A stretch of 64,000 bases of DNA from Sulfitobacter sabulilitoris (GCF_005887615.1 NZ_VANS01000002.1:310001-374000); one strand, 5' to 3'. Numbered from the stretch's first letter, positions 1 through 8,811 are shown. A program made the numbers and translations. The notes: generated from the sequence alone by a model not told the origin.

Positions 1-690
1 TGGGAGGCTGCCGTATTTCAGCTTGGCGCTCAAAGTCTGGCGCGCACCGTGCCAGTCCTCTTTCTGCGCTTGCAGGCGCAGCAGAACATCTTGGGTTTCC
101 TCGTGCTTGGGCTTCAGGGCAAACGCCTTTTCCGCCAGCTTCAAGGCGGTCTCGGTATCGCCATCTGCCAGCTTCTGCTTGAGAATGCCCCGCACTCCGA
201 CGAAACGGGTCGCTTCATTGGCCACGAGTTTCCTGTACGTTTCCTCGGCCTTGCGGCGGTCCCCGGCGATTTCCGCCGCCTGTGCGGTCAGCAGGTTCGT
301 CAGATCGGGCTTGTTCAGGTAACGCTCGGCCTTGGCGGCCTTGGCCATCGCAAGACGCCCTTCACCACTGGCCAATGCCATCAGCCCTTCGGACAAAGCC
401 TGAAACCCTTTGCGTTCGCGATTCCGGTCGAAATAGCGCGACAATGCCGTTTCGTCGCCGTTGAGAAACCGCAACGTCGCGTACAGCAAGCCAACCAGCT
501 TGAGAAACACCCAGACCGCGACGACCAGCAGAACGATCGCGATGACCGATTGCAACGGACCAAAGGTGAATTCGCTTCCCATGACGGTGACCTGCACGCC
601 GCCCTGGCTTTCCAGCAGATAGCCCGCACCCAAAGCCAAAAGCGCGACCGCGCCGACAAACACAATAATCTTGATCAGTGACCACAGCAT
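1..690 (-). CDS. hemY: HemY N-terminal domain membrane protein (partial, C-terminus beyond window)
   Basis: The first 230 residues of a minus-strand protein that continues past the left edge. It starts at an ATG (MLWSLIKIIVFVGAV). Two hydrophobic segments at about residues 5-25 and 45-68 are followed by a helical region with TPR-like repeats, rich in Ala, Lys and Leu (for example AERYLNKPDL and AEKAFALKP). This is the layout of the HemY_N family found in proteobacterial haem-synthesis operons. The family is a membrane protein whose exact biochemical role is unsettled; it is not the unrelated Bacillus protoporphyrinogen oxidase of the same name. It sits just after the Mic60-like gene and hemD on the same strand, probably as one operon. 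The family call is fairly sure, the function is not. Confidence 0.8.
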   Translation of the reverse strand, partial: MLWSLIKIIVFVGAVALLALGAGYLLESQGGVQVTVMGSEFTFGPLQSVIAIVLLVVAVWVFLKLVGLLYATLRFLNGDETALSRYFDRNRERKGFQALSEGLMALASGEGRLAMAKAAKAERYLNKPDLTNLLTAQAAEIAGDRRKAEETYRKLVANEATRFVGVRGILKQKLADGDTETALKLAEKAFALKPKHEETQDVLLRLQAQKEDWHGARQTLSAKLKYGSLP

Positions 691-701
691 GATGGGGTTC
701 C

Positions 702-2033
702 TCAGTTCGTCGTCAGGCGTTGCGCCAGAGTTTCAGCAGCGTTTTGAACGTCTTGCCGCGCGTGTGCATCCGACAGCCAGTCGGACATCGCCGCGCGCGC
801 AGGATCGGACAGGGCATCAAGCTCGGCCAGCGCATCGGACAGGCGGCCATCGCGCAACGCGGGTTCGGCCCGCGACAGGATCGCATCGGTATCCGATCCT
901 TCGCGGGGCGTGACCGACCGCGCGCCAAGCTGCTGCTTGAGGAACCCGGCAAGACCGCTCTCGTCCTGCCCCTCTCCGGCTGTCCGCGCGGCCGCGAGTG
1001 CGGCGCGGGCGGCGTCGGGAAACCGTTCTACCAGGGCATTCAGGGTCGGCACGCCGGTGTCTGCCGCACCGGCCAGCTCTTGCGGCACGTCGACCTGCCC
1101 GGTCTGCGACAGATCGGCAAGGGCCGGAGCATAGGGTTTGCCGCTGTCCACTGCCGAAATTACCCGGCTCAGCGCCGCGCGTGCCAGTGTCTTCTGCGCC
1201 ATTTGTTCCGTGTTATCCTCGACCGCGCGGGCGGTTTCGACCAGGGCCGAGATTTCGTCACGTTGCTCGGCAACCGACGCCTGCAACTGCGCCAGCTCCT
1301 GCCGGAGCGCTTGATTGGCGTCACTGTCGCCTTCCGTCACGCTTGGGACGGGCCGCGCCTCCAAGCTGTCGATCCGCGCGGATGCATCCGCAATGGCACG
1401 GTCCAACGCCTCGATCGTGACGCTCAGATCGTCGATGGCACTGTCATCTTGCGGTGTCACGGTACTTGCCGCATCCGCCACGGACTGCTCCAGCGCCGCA
1501 AGGCGCGCCGCCTGATCCTGTGATTGCGCCTCGAGCGCGGACAAGTCAGGTATCTCGCGTTGCATCGCTGCGGGCAGATAGGGGTCGATCACATCGGACC
1601 GCCCGGCGATGAACCCCAAAAGCGCGACAATCACGCCGGCAAACAGAAAGGCCAAAACGCCCCCGCCCCGCTGTTCCGCCGCAACGGGAACGGGCATAGG
1701 GTGCTCTGACGCTGGCTCGTCCTTCGGTTTCGGGGTCCAGGGACCTGCGTCATTGCCGCCAACGGCCTTGGCGTCTTCGGCTTCGCTTTTTTCGGCGGGG
1801 GCATCCGGTTCGCCCACAGGTGCGGTTTTATCTTCGCTCACCGCGTCATCTGTATTCCGGGCGGCGTCCGCTTGATCCTTTGGGGCGGCTTCGTCGGGCA
1901 TGGCATCGGCGATTGCGGGTTCGGGGGTATCTTCCTGAGACTGCGGTGCGTCCGCAGTTGCTTCGATCTTGCCGGTGTCATCGACAGGATCCGTTTGCGC
2001 CTTTGTCACCGGTTTTTTCGCTTTCGCCACCAC
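702..2033 (-). CDS. Mic60/mitofilin-like inner-membrane protein
   Basis: About 443 residues. The N-terminal ~120 residues are low-complexity and acidic (Ala, Pro, Asp and Glu rich). One transmembrane segment follows at about 126-145 (VLAFLFAGVIVALLGFIAGR), then a long predicted coiled coil (about 160-285) and a conserved C-terminal helical domain ending QRLTTN. This is the architecture of alphaproteobacterial Mic60, the homologue of the mitochondrial cristae-junction protein, which is known to be encoded among haem genes as here. No ATG fits. GTG codons at 2033 and 2030 are preceded by an AAGGTGGG ribosome site, so I placed the start at 2033. A longer reading frame to 2108 would overlap the end of hemD and looks unnecessary. 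Start uncertain by a few codons. Confidence 0.82.
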   Translation of the reverse strand: MVAKAKKPVTKAQTDPVDDTGKIEATADAPQSQEDTPEPAIADAMPDEAAPKDQADAARNTDDAVSEDKTAPVGEPDAPAEKSEAEDAKAVGGNDAGPWTPKPKDEPASEHPMPVPVAAEQRGGGVLAFLFAGVIVALLGFIAGRSDVIDPYLPAAMQREIPDLSALEAQSQDQAARLAALEQSVADAASTVTPQDDSAIDDLSVTIEALDRAIADASARIDSLEARPVPSVTEGDSDANQALRQELAQLQASVAEQRDEISALVETARAVEDNTEQMAQKTLARAALSRVISAVDSGKPYAPALADLSQTGQVDVPQELAGAADTGVPTLNALVERFPDAARAALAAARTAGEGQDESGLAGFLKQQLGARSVTPREGSDTDAILSRAEPALRDGRLSDALAELDALSDPARAAMSDWLSDAHARQDVQNAAETLAQRLTTN

Positions 2034-2104
2034 GCCCACCTTTTCGATTCTGACCCAAAGGGACCGATAAATTTGCACAACCTTACTCGGCGCGCAGTGT
2101 CCCC

Positions 2105-2842
2105 TCAACCCAAGCTGATGCGGCGGACAAGGTTTTCAACACTTTGCACCATTTCCGACCGGGTTGGCGCCCGGGCAACCGTCACATCGATTGCGCCCCT
2201 GCCCAGGACACGGTCTGCAACCGCTTCGCTCAGCGCGACGATGTGCACATTTCGCAGGCTGGACGCCTCGGTCACGAATTGCGCGGCGGTGCGCGGTGAA
2301 AACAGCGGTGCGATCACCGGCGCACTGTTCGCGCGCAACGCATCTTGTGCGGCCGGCGACAAAGGCAGCAGTTTTTGGTCGTAGATCGCCCGATGTCGCG
2401 CGGAAATGCCCGCACTGCGCAATGCACCGGCGATATCCACGCGATGATGCAAGCCCGAGAGGTGCAGCAGATCTTCGCGGGACGGCTGTGCCGAGAGGTA
2501 ATCGATGAGGGCTGTCGCCTCCTCCCCGGCAAACACGGCGTCCCAACCATTGTCGCGCGCGGCCTGCGTGGTGATTTCGCCCACGCAGTAGGCTCTGATC
2601 CCCTGCCCTTTCGGTGCATGCCTCACGGCGTTCGCCGATGTCAGGATAACGGCGGACACTCCGGTCAGATCGACGGGGCCGCCCAAGGGCTCGATCCCGA
2701 TCAAAGGCGACTGGACAAGGCGCAACCGCGCCCGGATACCTTCCGAAATCTGCCCGACAAAGGCATCGCCGGTCCCTTCCGGTCGGGTCAGGATCATCAC
2801 GATCTCGGGGCTGCCGATGGGTCCGGTGGGATTGTTTGACAT
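2105..2842 (-). CDS. hemD: Uroporphyrinogen-III synthase
   Basis: About 245 residues with the weakly conserved HemD pattern: an N-terminal MILTRPEG, a central segment containing HLSGLHHRVDIAGAL, and a C-terminal VHIVALSEAV. HemD closes hydroxymethylbilane to uroporphyrinogen III, the branch point to haem, sirohaem, bacteriochlorophyll and cobalamin, in the cytosol. It reads into the Mic60-like gene and hemY on the same strand, consistent with a haem/envelope operon. The ATG at 2842 gives 15 residues ahead of the usual family start; an ATG at 2797 would begin exactly at MILTRP and is an equally good candidate. hemC is not adjacent in this window. Confidence 0.85.
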   Translation of the reverse strand: MSNNPTGPIGSPEIVMILTRPEGTGDAFVGQISEGIRARLRLVQSPLIGIEPLGGPVDLTGVSAVILTSANAVRHAPKGQGIRAYCVGEITTQAARDNGWDAVFAGEEATALIDYLSAQPSREDLLHLSGLHHRVDIAGALRSAGISARHRAIYDQKLLPLSPAAQDALRANSAPVIAPLFSPRTAAQFVTEASSLRNVHIVALSEAVADRVLGRGAIDVTVARAPTRSEMVQSVENLVRRISLG

Positions 2843-2854
2843 GGCCTAGGGTGT

Positions 2855-2869
2855 TACCTGCGGCAGGTA
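2855..2869. repeat. Inverted repeat between hemD and tsaD
   Basis: TACCTGC-G-GCAGGTA, a perfect 7-bp dyad with a one-base centre, lies in the roughly 50-bp gap between divergent hemD and tsaD. A one-base centre cannot form an RNA loop without losing pairs, so an operator for a dimeric protein is more likely than a hairpin. The regulator is unknown. Confidence 0.4.
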
Positions 2870-2891
2870 GGTCTTGCAACGGAAACAGCCG

Positions 2892-3989
2892 GTGTCACAT
2901 ACCGTTACGATATTGGGATTGGAAAGCAGCTGCGACGATACGGCGGCCGCTGTCGTGTGCCAACCGGTCGGTTCGGCGCCGCGGGTCTTGTCCTCCGTCG
3001 TCTTTGGCCAAACCGCCCTGCATGCGGCGTTCGGCGGCGTGGTTCCCGAAATCGCCGCCCGCGCCCATGCTGAAAAACTTGATCACTGCATCGAGCAGGC
3101 ACTGGCCGAGGCGGGTATCTCCGTTTCTCAGGTCGATGGCATCGCCGTCACATCGGGGCCGGGGCTGATCGGCGGTGTCGTGTCGGGTGTGATGTGCGCC
3201 AAGGGCCTCGCGCTGGCGACCGGCAAGCCGCTTTACGGGATCAACCATTTGATCGGTCACGCGCTGACCCCGCGACTGACCAATGCGGTGACATATCCCT
3301 ATCTGATGCTGCTGGTCTCGGGCGGTCATTGCCAGTTCCTGATCGTGCATGGGCCGGATCGGTTCGACCGGGTCGGCGGCACGATCGACGATGCCCCCGG
3401 CGAGGCGTTCGACAAGGTCGCGCGGCTTTTGGGCCTGCCGCAGCCCGGCGGACCCGCGATCGAGCAGGCCGCCCTATCGGGTGAGCCGGCGCGCTTTGCC
3501 TTTCCCCGGCCGCTGCTGGACCGTGCAGGCTGCGATCTGTCCTTTTCGGGGTTGAAAACTGCCGTACTGCGGACGCGCGATGCCCTTGTCGCCGATCAGG
3601 GCGGATTGCATGCACAGGATCAATACGATCTGAGCGCGGGGTTTCAGGCGGCGGTGGTCGATGTGCTGACGGAAAAAACCAGGCGGGCCATGACCCTATA
3701 TGCTGACGTCGCAGGCTCCGATCTGGCGCTGTGCGTGGCGGGCGGCGTCGCGGCGAATTCCGCCATTCGCGCCGGTTTAGAGACGGTTGCATCCAAGTTT
3801 TCGGCCCGTTTTGTTGCCCCGCCGCTGGCGCTGTGTACCGACAATGCGGCGATGATTGCCTATGCGGCGATAGAGCGTATGGCACTGCACCCCGCAGACG
3901 ATCTGGCGCTGTCGGCACGACCGCGATGGCCGTTGGATCCGACCCGGCCGGCGATGCTGGGCAGCGGCAAAAAAGGAGCCAAGGCGTGA
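2892..3989 (+). CDS. tsaD: tRNA N6-adenosine threonylcarbamoyltransferase TsaD
   Basis: About 365 residues of the Kae1/TsaD/YgjD family. With TsaB and TsaE it transfers the threonylcarbamoyl group to A37 of ANN-decoding tRNAs (t6A). Visible signatures are the N-terminal [14 protein letters not shown], the metal-ligand pair in [12 protein letters not shown], the nucleotide-site LVSGGHCQF, and the C-terminal [19 protein letters not shown] at 2892 gives the family start ([13 protein letters not shown] after formyl-Met initiation); a TTG at 2874 in the same frame is less likely. It overlaps gpsA by four bases, so the two are translationally coupled. tsaE of the same pathway is at 14.4 kb; tsaB and tsaC are not in the window. 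Confidence 0.96.
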   Translation: MSHTVTILGLESSCDDTAAAVVCQPVGSAPRVLSSVVFGQTALHAAFGGVVPEIAARAHAEKLDHCIEQALAEAGISVSQVDGIAVTSGPGLIGGVVSGVMCAKGLALATGKPLYGINHLIGHALTPRLTNAVTYPYLMLLVSGGHCQFLIVHGPDRFDRVGGTIDDAPGEAFDKVARLLGLPQPGGPAIEQAALSGEPARFAFPRPLLDRAGCDLSFSGLKTAVLRTRDALVADQGGLHAQDQYDLSAGFQAAVVDVLTEKTRRAMTLYADVAGSDLALCVAGGVAANSAIRAGLETVASKFSARFVAPPLALCTDNAAMIAYAAIERMALHPADDLALSARPRWPLDPTRPAMLGSGKKGAKA

Positions 3990-4948
3990 CACTTGCAATT
4001 CTGGGTGCCGGCGCGTTCGGTACGGCCCTGGCGATCTCGATATCTCACGATCGGCCTGTGCAGCTTTGGGCGCGTGACGCAGACCAGGTGGCCGATATGA
4101 AAGCCGCGCGGGAAAATACACTGCGGCTGCCCGGCTGTCCTTTTCCCGACGACTTGCGGGTTATCGGAGATTTGGGCGATATCTCTGGATCAGAGACTGT
4201 TTTGCTGGCGATTCCGATGCAAAAACTGAGGGATTTCCTGACCCGTCACCACGACATCCTGAGCGGCAAGACGCTTGTGGCTTGCTGCAAAGGAATGGAA
4301 CTGGGCACCGGTGTCGGACCAGTGTCCGTCATTCGCGACGTGATCCCAGGCGCAGAGGCGGCCATTCTGACCGGCCCGAGCTTTGCCGCCGACATCGCGC
4401 GCGGATTGCCGACCGCGTTGACGCTGGCATGTGGCGACGACGAGCGCGGCGCGATCCTTCAGCACGACCTGTCGACCGCCAATCTGCGGATTTACCGCAC
4501 CACCGATACCATCGGCGCGGAACTGGGCGGCGCGTTGAAAAACGTCATCGCCATAGCCTGCGGGGCCGTGATGGGCGCCGGTTTGGGGGAAAGCGCGCGC
4601 GCCGCCCTGATGACACGCGGATATGCGGAGATGCAGCGTCTGGCCGAATATCTGGGTGCGGATCCGACAACGTTGGCGGGCCTGTCGGGTTTTGGTGACC
4701 TAACGCTGACCTGCACCTCGGAACAATCCCGGAATTACCGGCTTGGGCGGTCTTTGGGCGAGGGCAACAGCTTTGACGCCAAAACCACGGTCGAAGGGGC
4801 CGCAACCGCGCAAGCGGTGCACGACATGGCCCAAGACCACGGTCTGGACATGCCCATCACATCGGTCGTTGCAGCCCTGCTTGAGAACCGCTTAGATATG
4901 AAAACCGCCATGAAGCGCCTGTTGTCGCGCCCCCTGAAGGAAGAGTGA
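3986..4948 (+). CDS. gpsA: Glycerol-3-phosphate dehydrogenase [NAD(P)+]
   Basis: 320 residues, normal for GpsA, which reduces dihydroxyacetone phosphate to sn-glycerol-3-phosphate for phospholipid synthesis. It shows the Rossmann motif [12 protein letters not shown] at the N-terminus, [15 protein letters not shown], the catalytic-lysine region [13 protein letters not shown] and the C-terminal [11 protein letters not shown]. The start is a GTG sharing four bases with the tsaD stop (GTGA), preceded by a strong AAGGAG site. A longer frame to 3731 exists but lies wholly within tsaD and is a shadow. It is followed directly by the YciI gene. Confidence 0.96.
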   Translation: MTLAILGAGAFGTALAISISHDRPVQLWARDADQVADMKAARENTLRLPGCPFPDDLRVIGDLGDISGSETVLLAIPMQKLRDFLTRHHDILSGKTLVACCKGMELGTGVGPVSVIRDVIPGAEAAILTGPSFAADIARGLPTALTLACGDDERGAILQHDLSTANLRIYRTTDTIGAELGGALKNVIAIACGAVMGAGLGESARAALMTRGYAEMQRLAEYLGADPTTLAGLSGFGDLTLTCTSEQSRNYRLGRSLGEGNSFDAKTTVEGAATAQAVHDMAQDHGLDMPITSVVAALLENRLDMKTAMKRLLSRPLKEE

Positions 4949-5221
4949 ATGCTTGTAGCCCTTATCGCCCATGACAAGGCAGGCGCCCTGCCGATCCGGA
5001 CAGAAAACCGGCCCGCGCATCTGGAATATCTGAATGCCACGGGTGTCGTGCAACAGGCAGGGCCGTTGCTGGACGGGTCGGGCGGCATGGCGGGATCGCT
5101 GATCGTCCTTGATGTCGATGACATGAAGGCCGCGGAAGACTGGGCCCGGAACGATCCCTATGCCAAGGCGGGTCTGTTTGCGGATGTGCAGTTGATCGAA
5201 TGGAAACGGGTCATCGGGTAA
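4949..5221 (+). CDS. YciI family protein
   Basis: 90 residues. The N-terminal ALIAHD contains the paired His-Asp characteristic of the YCII superfamily. Further family features are HLEYL, a Gly-rich loop (GPLLDGSGGMAGSLIVLD) and the NDPYAKAGLFADVQLIEW stretch. YCII proteins are small dimeric alpha/beta-barrel enzymes, some with peroxidase or dehalogenase-like chemistry; the substrate of this one is unknown. It begins immediately after the gpsA stop and its own stop overlaps the next start by one base (TAATG), so it belongs to the tsaD-gpsA operon. Confidence 0.9.
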   Translation: MLVALIAHDKAGALPIRTENRPAHLEYLNATGVVQQAGPLLDGSGGMAGSLIVLDVDDMKAAEDWARNDPYAKAGLFADVQLIEWKRVIG

Positions 5222-5640
5222 TGCGCTACTGGCTGTTCAAATCCGAACCGTCCACGTGGAGTTGGGACGACCAGGTGGCCAAGGGCGACGGCGGCGAGGA
5301 ATGGGACGGTGTGCGCAATTATCAGGCGCGCAATTTCATGCGCGAGATGTCCGTCGGCGATCTTGGGTTTTTCTACCACTCGCAGTCTGAGAAGGCGATC
5401 GTCGGAAAGGTCGAGGTGGTCGCAGAGGCGCATCAGGACAGCACCACCGACGACGAGCGGTGGGAGTGCGTGGACATCAAGGCGGTCCAACCGGCCCAAA
5501 CACCCGTGACGCTGGACCGGATCAAGGATGATTCGCGACTGTCGGACATGGTTCTGGTGCGCAACTCGCGGCTGTCGGTGCAGCCGGTCACACGAGACGA
5601 ATGGCGCATCATCTGCGAATTGGCAGGGCTTTCCCCCTGA
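5221..5640 (+). CDS. EVE domain-containing protein
   Basis: 139 residues covering a complete EVE domain (PUA-like fold, Thy28 family). Motifs include YWLFKSEPSTWSWDD, the VRNYQARNFMREM segment that lines the modified-base pocket, and a FFYHS strand. EVE proteins are thought to bind modified bases in DNA or RNA. In alphaproteobacteria the gene commonly lies next to a yciI homologue and gpsA, as here, so this is a housekeeping copy and not part of a restriction system. The ATG overlaps the yciI stop by one base. It is the last gene of the plus-strand run. Confidence 0.92.
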   Translation: MRYWLFKSEPSTWSWDDQVAKGDGGEEWDGVRNYQARNFMREMSVGDLGFFYHSQSEKAIVGKVEVVAEAHQDSTTDDERWECVDIKAVQPAQTPVTLDRIKDDSRLSDMVLVRNSRLSVQPVTRDEWRIICELAGLSP

Positions 5641-5917
5641 CGCCGGCGCCACGGGGACATTGCGCACCGTTTTCGCGAAATGAATGAGGCGGAGATTTTC
5701 ACGGTGCCTTTACCGGGATCACGATAACCCTGTCGCGGACCGAAGGCGCGGTCGGTGAACGTGAAAAGGGTCCCGGCACCCCGCCAGAACCCCTCCTCAC
5801 CCCACGTGCTCCCATAACCACCACACGTGTTCGAAACTGGTTCTGGCCATCCTGGCCGAATGACCAAGTGATAGCCTATCACCGACCGATTTTCAATTTT
5901 CGAGTAGGTCAAAACCA
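5641..5917. other. Gene-free stretch between convergent genes
   Basis: This region lies between the EVE gene and the DUF2853 terminator. I find no ribosome site, RNA gene or known repeat. A minus-strand reading frame (5918 to 5433) crosses it but runs 208 bases antisense into the EVE gene. Its translated part here (STWGEEGFWRGAGTLFTFTD) looks oddly protein-like, yet it has no credible start. Two copies of CTGGCC flank a short spacer near 5840-5858. It may be a decayed gene or a dispersed non-coding repeat; I cannot tell from one copy. Confidence 0.4.
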
Positions 5918-5955
5918 ACCCAAAAACGAAACGCCCGCTTAACCAGGCGGGCGCT
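5918..5955 (-). terminator. Rho-independent terminator of the DUF2853 gene
   Basis: On the minus strand a GCCCGCC/GCGGGC stem with loop TGGTTAA is followed by TTTCGTTTTT. It sits about 25 bases after the DUF2853 stop, with the canonical layout of a GC stem plus U-tract. Confidence 0.8.
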
Positions 5956-5978
5956 TCCAGGGGTTGCTTCGGGCGGGT

Positions 5979-6320
5979 TCATCCGTAAGCGGATTCCTTG
6001 CCGAAATGCTTTGTCAGCATGTAATAGACCACCGCCCGATATTTGTTGCGCTCCGACTTGCCGTAGGTTTCGATCACGGAATCAATCGCCTCCATCAGGT
6101 TCGGACCATCCGGCAGGCCAAGCTTTTTTACCAGGAAGTTCTCCTTGATGGTCGCAAGCTCGCTTGGCTGGCTTCCGGCGACCGTCGACGCATCGTCGTT
6201 ATAGATCGCGGGGCCGCAACCGATTGTCACCTTTGTCAGCAGGTCCATGTCCGGCGTCATGCCACATTTCGTACGCAGGTCCTCTGCGTATTTCGCGATC
6301 AAATCGTCTCGCTTGCCCAT
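5979..6320 (-). CDS. DUF2853 family protein
   Basis: 113 residues, no signal peptide or membrane segment. The charged N-terminus (MGKRDDLIAKYAEDL), the VTIGCGPAIYNDDAS motif and the C-terminal KYRAVVYYMLTKHF match the DUF2853 family of small cytosolic helical proteins known mainly from alphaproteobacteria and Bacteroidetes. The biological role is unknown. It has its own ribosome site (GGTGGGAGA) and a strong terminator, so it is probably transcribed alone. Confidence 0.85.
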   Translation of the reverse strand: MGKRDDLIAKYAEDLRTKCGMTPDMDLLTKVTIGCGPAIYNDDASTVAGSQPSELATIKENFLVKKLGLPDGPNLMEAIDSVIETYGKSERNKYRAVVYYMLTKHFGKESAYG

Positions 6321-6453
6321 AAATCATTCTCCCACCTTGATTTTCGGCCAAACTATCTGGCCCTCGCCAAATCCTAGTGTCTAAACCGTCGTCGCAAAAG
6401 AAATTTTTGCAGGCGTCCAAAGGGCGGCAACCGCGCCATATCATGGACAGGCG

Positions 6454-6900
6454 TCAAACACCCGGAGGAGCCATCAAAAGCCAGATCCAGACAGAGACGA
6501 GCGCAACCGGAACGCCAAGCCCGCCGATCAGGCCCATCGTGGGGATCAATGGTTGATGCGGGACGACGATATCGAAGGTGGCAAAGCTGTCTTCGCCGGA
6601 ATAGTCGCCCTGCTTTGCCTTTTTGCGCCACTGATGGCTGCGCCACACGGCGGCAAGCACTGAAATCAGCACCAAGCCACAAATCATGACCCCCAGAACG
6701 GGGATGACGGGGTAATATACCGATGCTCCGATGCCGCCCGCGCGGGCGCCCAGCGTCAGCGGGACAAACAGAAAGGCTTGGCTGGTGACAAGCCAGTTCA
6801 CCCGCGCATTGATTAGCGACAGCTCGAACTGGATCTCGCTTCGAATGTAGCGATAGATCGCGTCGTTGCCCTCGGTGCGTTCAATGCGCGGGTCCGTCAT
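6454..6900 (-). CDS. Small integral membrane protein of unknown function
   Basis: 148 residues. A charged N-terminal helix (about 1-28) precedes hydrophobic segments at about 36-52, 63-88 and 121-143, with a polar loop KKAKQGDYSGED between the last two. I do not recognise a named family. It begins four bases after the ahcY stop on the same strand and is therefore likely co-transcribed with ahcY. In Rhodobacteraceae such genes are annotated only as hypothetical membrane proteins. Confidence 0.75.
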   Translation of the reverse strand: MTDPRIERTEGNDAIYRYIRSEIQFELSLINARVNWLVTSQAFLFVPLTLGARAGGIGASVYYPVIPVLGVMICGLVLISVLAAVWRSHQWRKKAKQGDYSGEDSFATFDIVVPHQPLIPTMGLIGGLGVPVALVSVWIWLLMAPPGV

Positions 6901-6904
6901 GTCC

Positions 6905-8296
6905 TCAATACCGGTAGTGTTCCGGCTTGAACGGGCCTTCGGGCGTGACGCCGATATACGCGGCCTGTTCGCTGTCCAGCTTGGTCAGCTTGACGCCGAT
7001 CCGGTCCAGATGCAGGCGTGCGACCTTTTCATCCAGATGCTTGGGCAGGATATAGACCTCGTTCTTGTATTGATCGCCCTTGGTCCAAAGCTCGATCTGG
7101 GCCAGCACCTGGTTGGTAAAGGACGCCGACATCACGAACGACGGATGACCCGTCGCGTTGCCGAGGTTCAGCAAGCGGCCCTCGGACAGCAGGATAAGCC
7201 GATTGCCGCTTGGCATCTCGATCATGTCCACCTGTTCCTTGATGTTGGTCCACTTGTGGTTCTTAAGCGCCGCCACCTGAATTTCATTATCGAAGTGGCC
7301 GATGTTCCCGACGATCGCCATGTCCTTCATCTCGCGCATGTGCTCGATACGGACGACATCCTTGTTGCCGGTCGTGGTGATAAAGATGTCCGCGGTGCTG
7401 ACGACATCTTCCAGCAAGACGACTTCGTAGCCATCCATTGCCGCCTGCAATGCGCAAATCGGATCGACTTCGGTCACCTTGACCCGCGCACCGGCACCCC
7501 GCAGCGATGCGGCCGACCCCTTGCCAACGTCGCCGTAACCCATCACGACCGCGACCTTGCCTGCCATCATGGTGTCGGTGGCGCGGCGGATGCCATCGAC
7601 CAGCGATTCCTTGCAGCCGTACTTGTTGTCGAATTTGGACTTGGTGACGCTGTCATTGACGTTGATCGCCGGAAACGGAAGCTGACCCTGTTTCACCAGG
7701 TCGTACAGCCGGTGCACGCCCGTGGTGGTTTCCTCCGAAACGCCCTGGATCTGATCGCGCATCCTGGTGAACCAGCCGGGGCTTTGTGCCATCCGCTTTT
7801 TGATCTGCGCGAAAACGGCCTCTTCCTCTTCGGATTTGGGAATCGCGATCAGCTCGTCTTCGCCCGCTTCGACCCGCGCGCCGGTCAGGATGTAAAGCGT
7901 CGCATCGCCGCCATCGTCTAGGATCATGTTGGGGCCGTCCTCGAACATGAACGACCGGTCAAGATAGTCCCAATGCTCCACCAGTGTTTGACCCTTGATC
8001 GCGAACACGGGTGTACCGCCCGCCGCAATCGCCGCGGCCGCGTGATCCTGCGTAGAGAAGATATTGCACGACGCCCAGCGCACATCCGCACCCAGCGCCG
8101 TCAACGTCTCGATCAGGACCGCCGTCTGGATCGTCATGTGCAGTGATCCGACGATCCGCGCGCCCGTGAGCGGTTTGCTTGTGCCGTATTCCTCGCGCAA
8201 TGCCATCAGGCCGGGCATTTCGGTTTCTGCGATATCAAGTTCCTTGCGCCCGTATGCGGCAAGGTTGATGTCTTTTACGATATAGTCGTTTGACAT
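6905..8296 (-). CDS. ahcY: Adenosylhomocysteinase (SAH hydrolase)
   Basis: 463 residues. Cytosolic NAD-dependent hydrolysis of S-adenosylhomocysteine to adenosine and homocysteine, which relieves product inhibition of methyltransferases. Visible features are [16 protein letters not shown], the catalytic [16 protein letters not shown], the NAD-binding [29 protein letters not shown], and the C-terminal KPEHYRY. It carries the roughly 40-residue insertion typical of alphaproteobacterial enzymes. The ATG at 8296 (MSNDYIVKD) follows a GAAGGG site; the longer frame to 8335 is not needed. The leader contains a stable hairpin (8360-8396). Confidence 0.97.
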   Translation of the reverse strand: MSNDYIVKDINLAAYGRKELDIAETEMPGLMALREEYGTSKPLTGARIVGSLHMTIQTAVLIETLTALGADVRWASCNIFSTQDHAAAAIAAGGTPVFAIKGQTLVEHWDYLDRSFMFEDGPNMILDDGGDATLYILTGARVEAGEDELIAIPKSEEEEAVFAQIKKRMAQSPGWFTRMRDQIQGVSEETTTGVHRLYDLVKQGQLPFPAINVNDSVTKSKFDNKYGCKESLVDGIRRATDTMMAGKVAVVMGYGDVGKGSAASLRGAGARVKVTEVDPICALQAAMDGYEVVLLEDVVSTADIFITTTGNKDVVRIEHMREMKDMAIVGNIGHFDNEIQVAALKNHKWTNIKEQVDMIEMPSGNRLILLSEGRLLNLGNATGHPSFVMSASFTNQVLAQIELWTKGDQYKNEVYILPKHLDEKVARLHLDRIGVKLTKLDSEQAAYIGVTPEGPFKPEHYRY

Positions 8297-8359
8297 GGTC
8301 GGACCCTTCGGAAGAATTTGATCCGGGCGTACCACCTTAGCTGTAAAGGCTCAATCGTC

Positions 8360-8396
8360 GAAACGCCGCAGTGCAGGGGGTGCATCGCGACGTTTC
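8360..8396. repeat. Hairpin upstream of ahcY
   Basis: The 10-bp arms GAAACGCCGC and GCGACGTTTC pair with one G-U on the minus-strand RNA. They enclose a second stem TGCA/TGCA around a five-base loop (CCCCC in that RNA). The hairpin lies 64 bases before the ahcY start and about 28 bases after the stop of the upstream small gene. No U-tract follows in the minus direction, so it is either a weak attenuator/terminator or a structured leader. It does not match the SAH riboswitch consensus I know. Confidence 0.55.
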
Positions 8397-8423
8397 AACA
8401 TGAATTAAGGTGATGAGATGTGG

Positions 8424-8714
8424 TCAGTCGAGCGATGCCACCAGATCGGAGGCCTTGTCACCACCCATCCAGTCATCCCCCTGCGCCATCACGCAAGCTC
8501 TGTCATCGCCCTGGGGCCGGATGATCGTCCATGTCCCCGTCTCCTCGGACGCCCAAAGCTGCGCATCGCCGGCGGCGGCGCGATCAACCGGGGTTTCACC
8601 ATACCATTCGAACAGCGCCGCTTTCATCTCGGTCGCGTCCATGCACACTTCATCGGCCGTGGCGGTGGTTGTCAGTGCAAGCGTGATCGCAAGAGCGGAA
8701 AAAACGGGTTTCAT
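8424..8714 (-). CDS. Small exported protein of unknown function
   Basis: 96 residues starting at an ATG with a strong GAAGGAGA ribosome site. The first 20 residues (MKPVFSALAITLALTTTATA, followed by DEV) form a clear Sec signal peptide. The mature ~76-residue domain has two cysteines (VCMDATEM and DRACVMAQG) that could form a disulfide. I recognise no family. It lies directly upstream of ahcY on the same strand, 127 bases away and separated from it by a hairpin. Confidence 0.75.
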   Translation of the reverse strand: MKPVFSALAITLALTTTATADEVCMDATEMKAALFEWYGETPVDRAAAGDAQLWASEETGTWTIIRPQGDDRACVMAQGDDWMGGDKASDLVASLD

Positions 8715-8811
8715 GATCATCTCCTTCGTGGGATGAACAGTCAGACCCCGCTGCGGGTTCCAGATTTTCGCCCGCATTCCCAAACCGTTGGCCCCCCACA
8801 GGAGATATTGC

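Noticed and set aside
5200-5640. EVE gene as part of a restriction or defence island
   Set aside because: Its neighbours are housekeeping genes (tsaD, gpsA, yciI) in an order common among alphaproteobacteria.
8297-8420. SAH or SAM riboswitch upstream of ahcY
   Set aside because: I could not match the conserved bases of either class; only a plain two-tier hairpin is visible.
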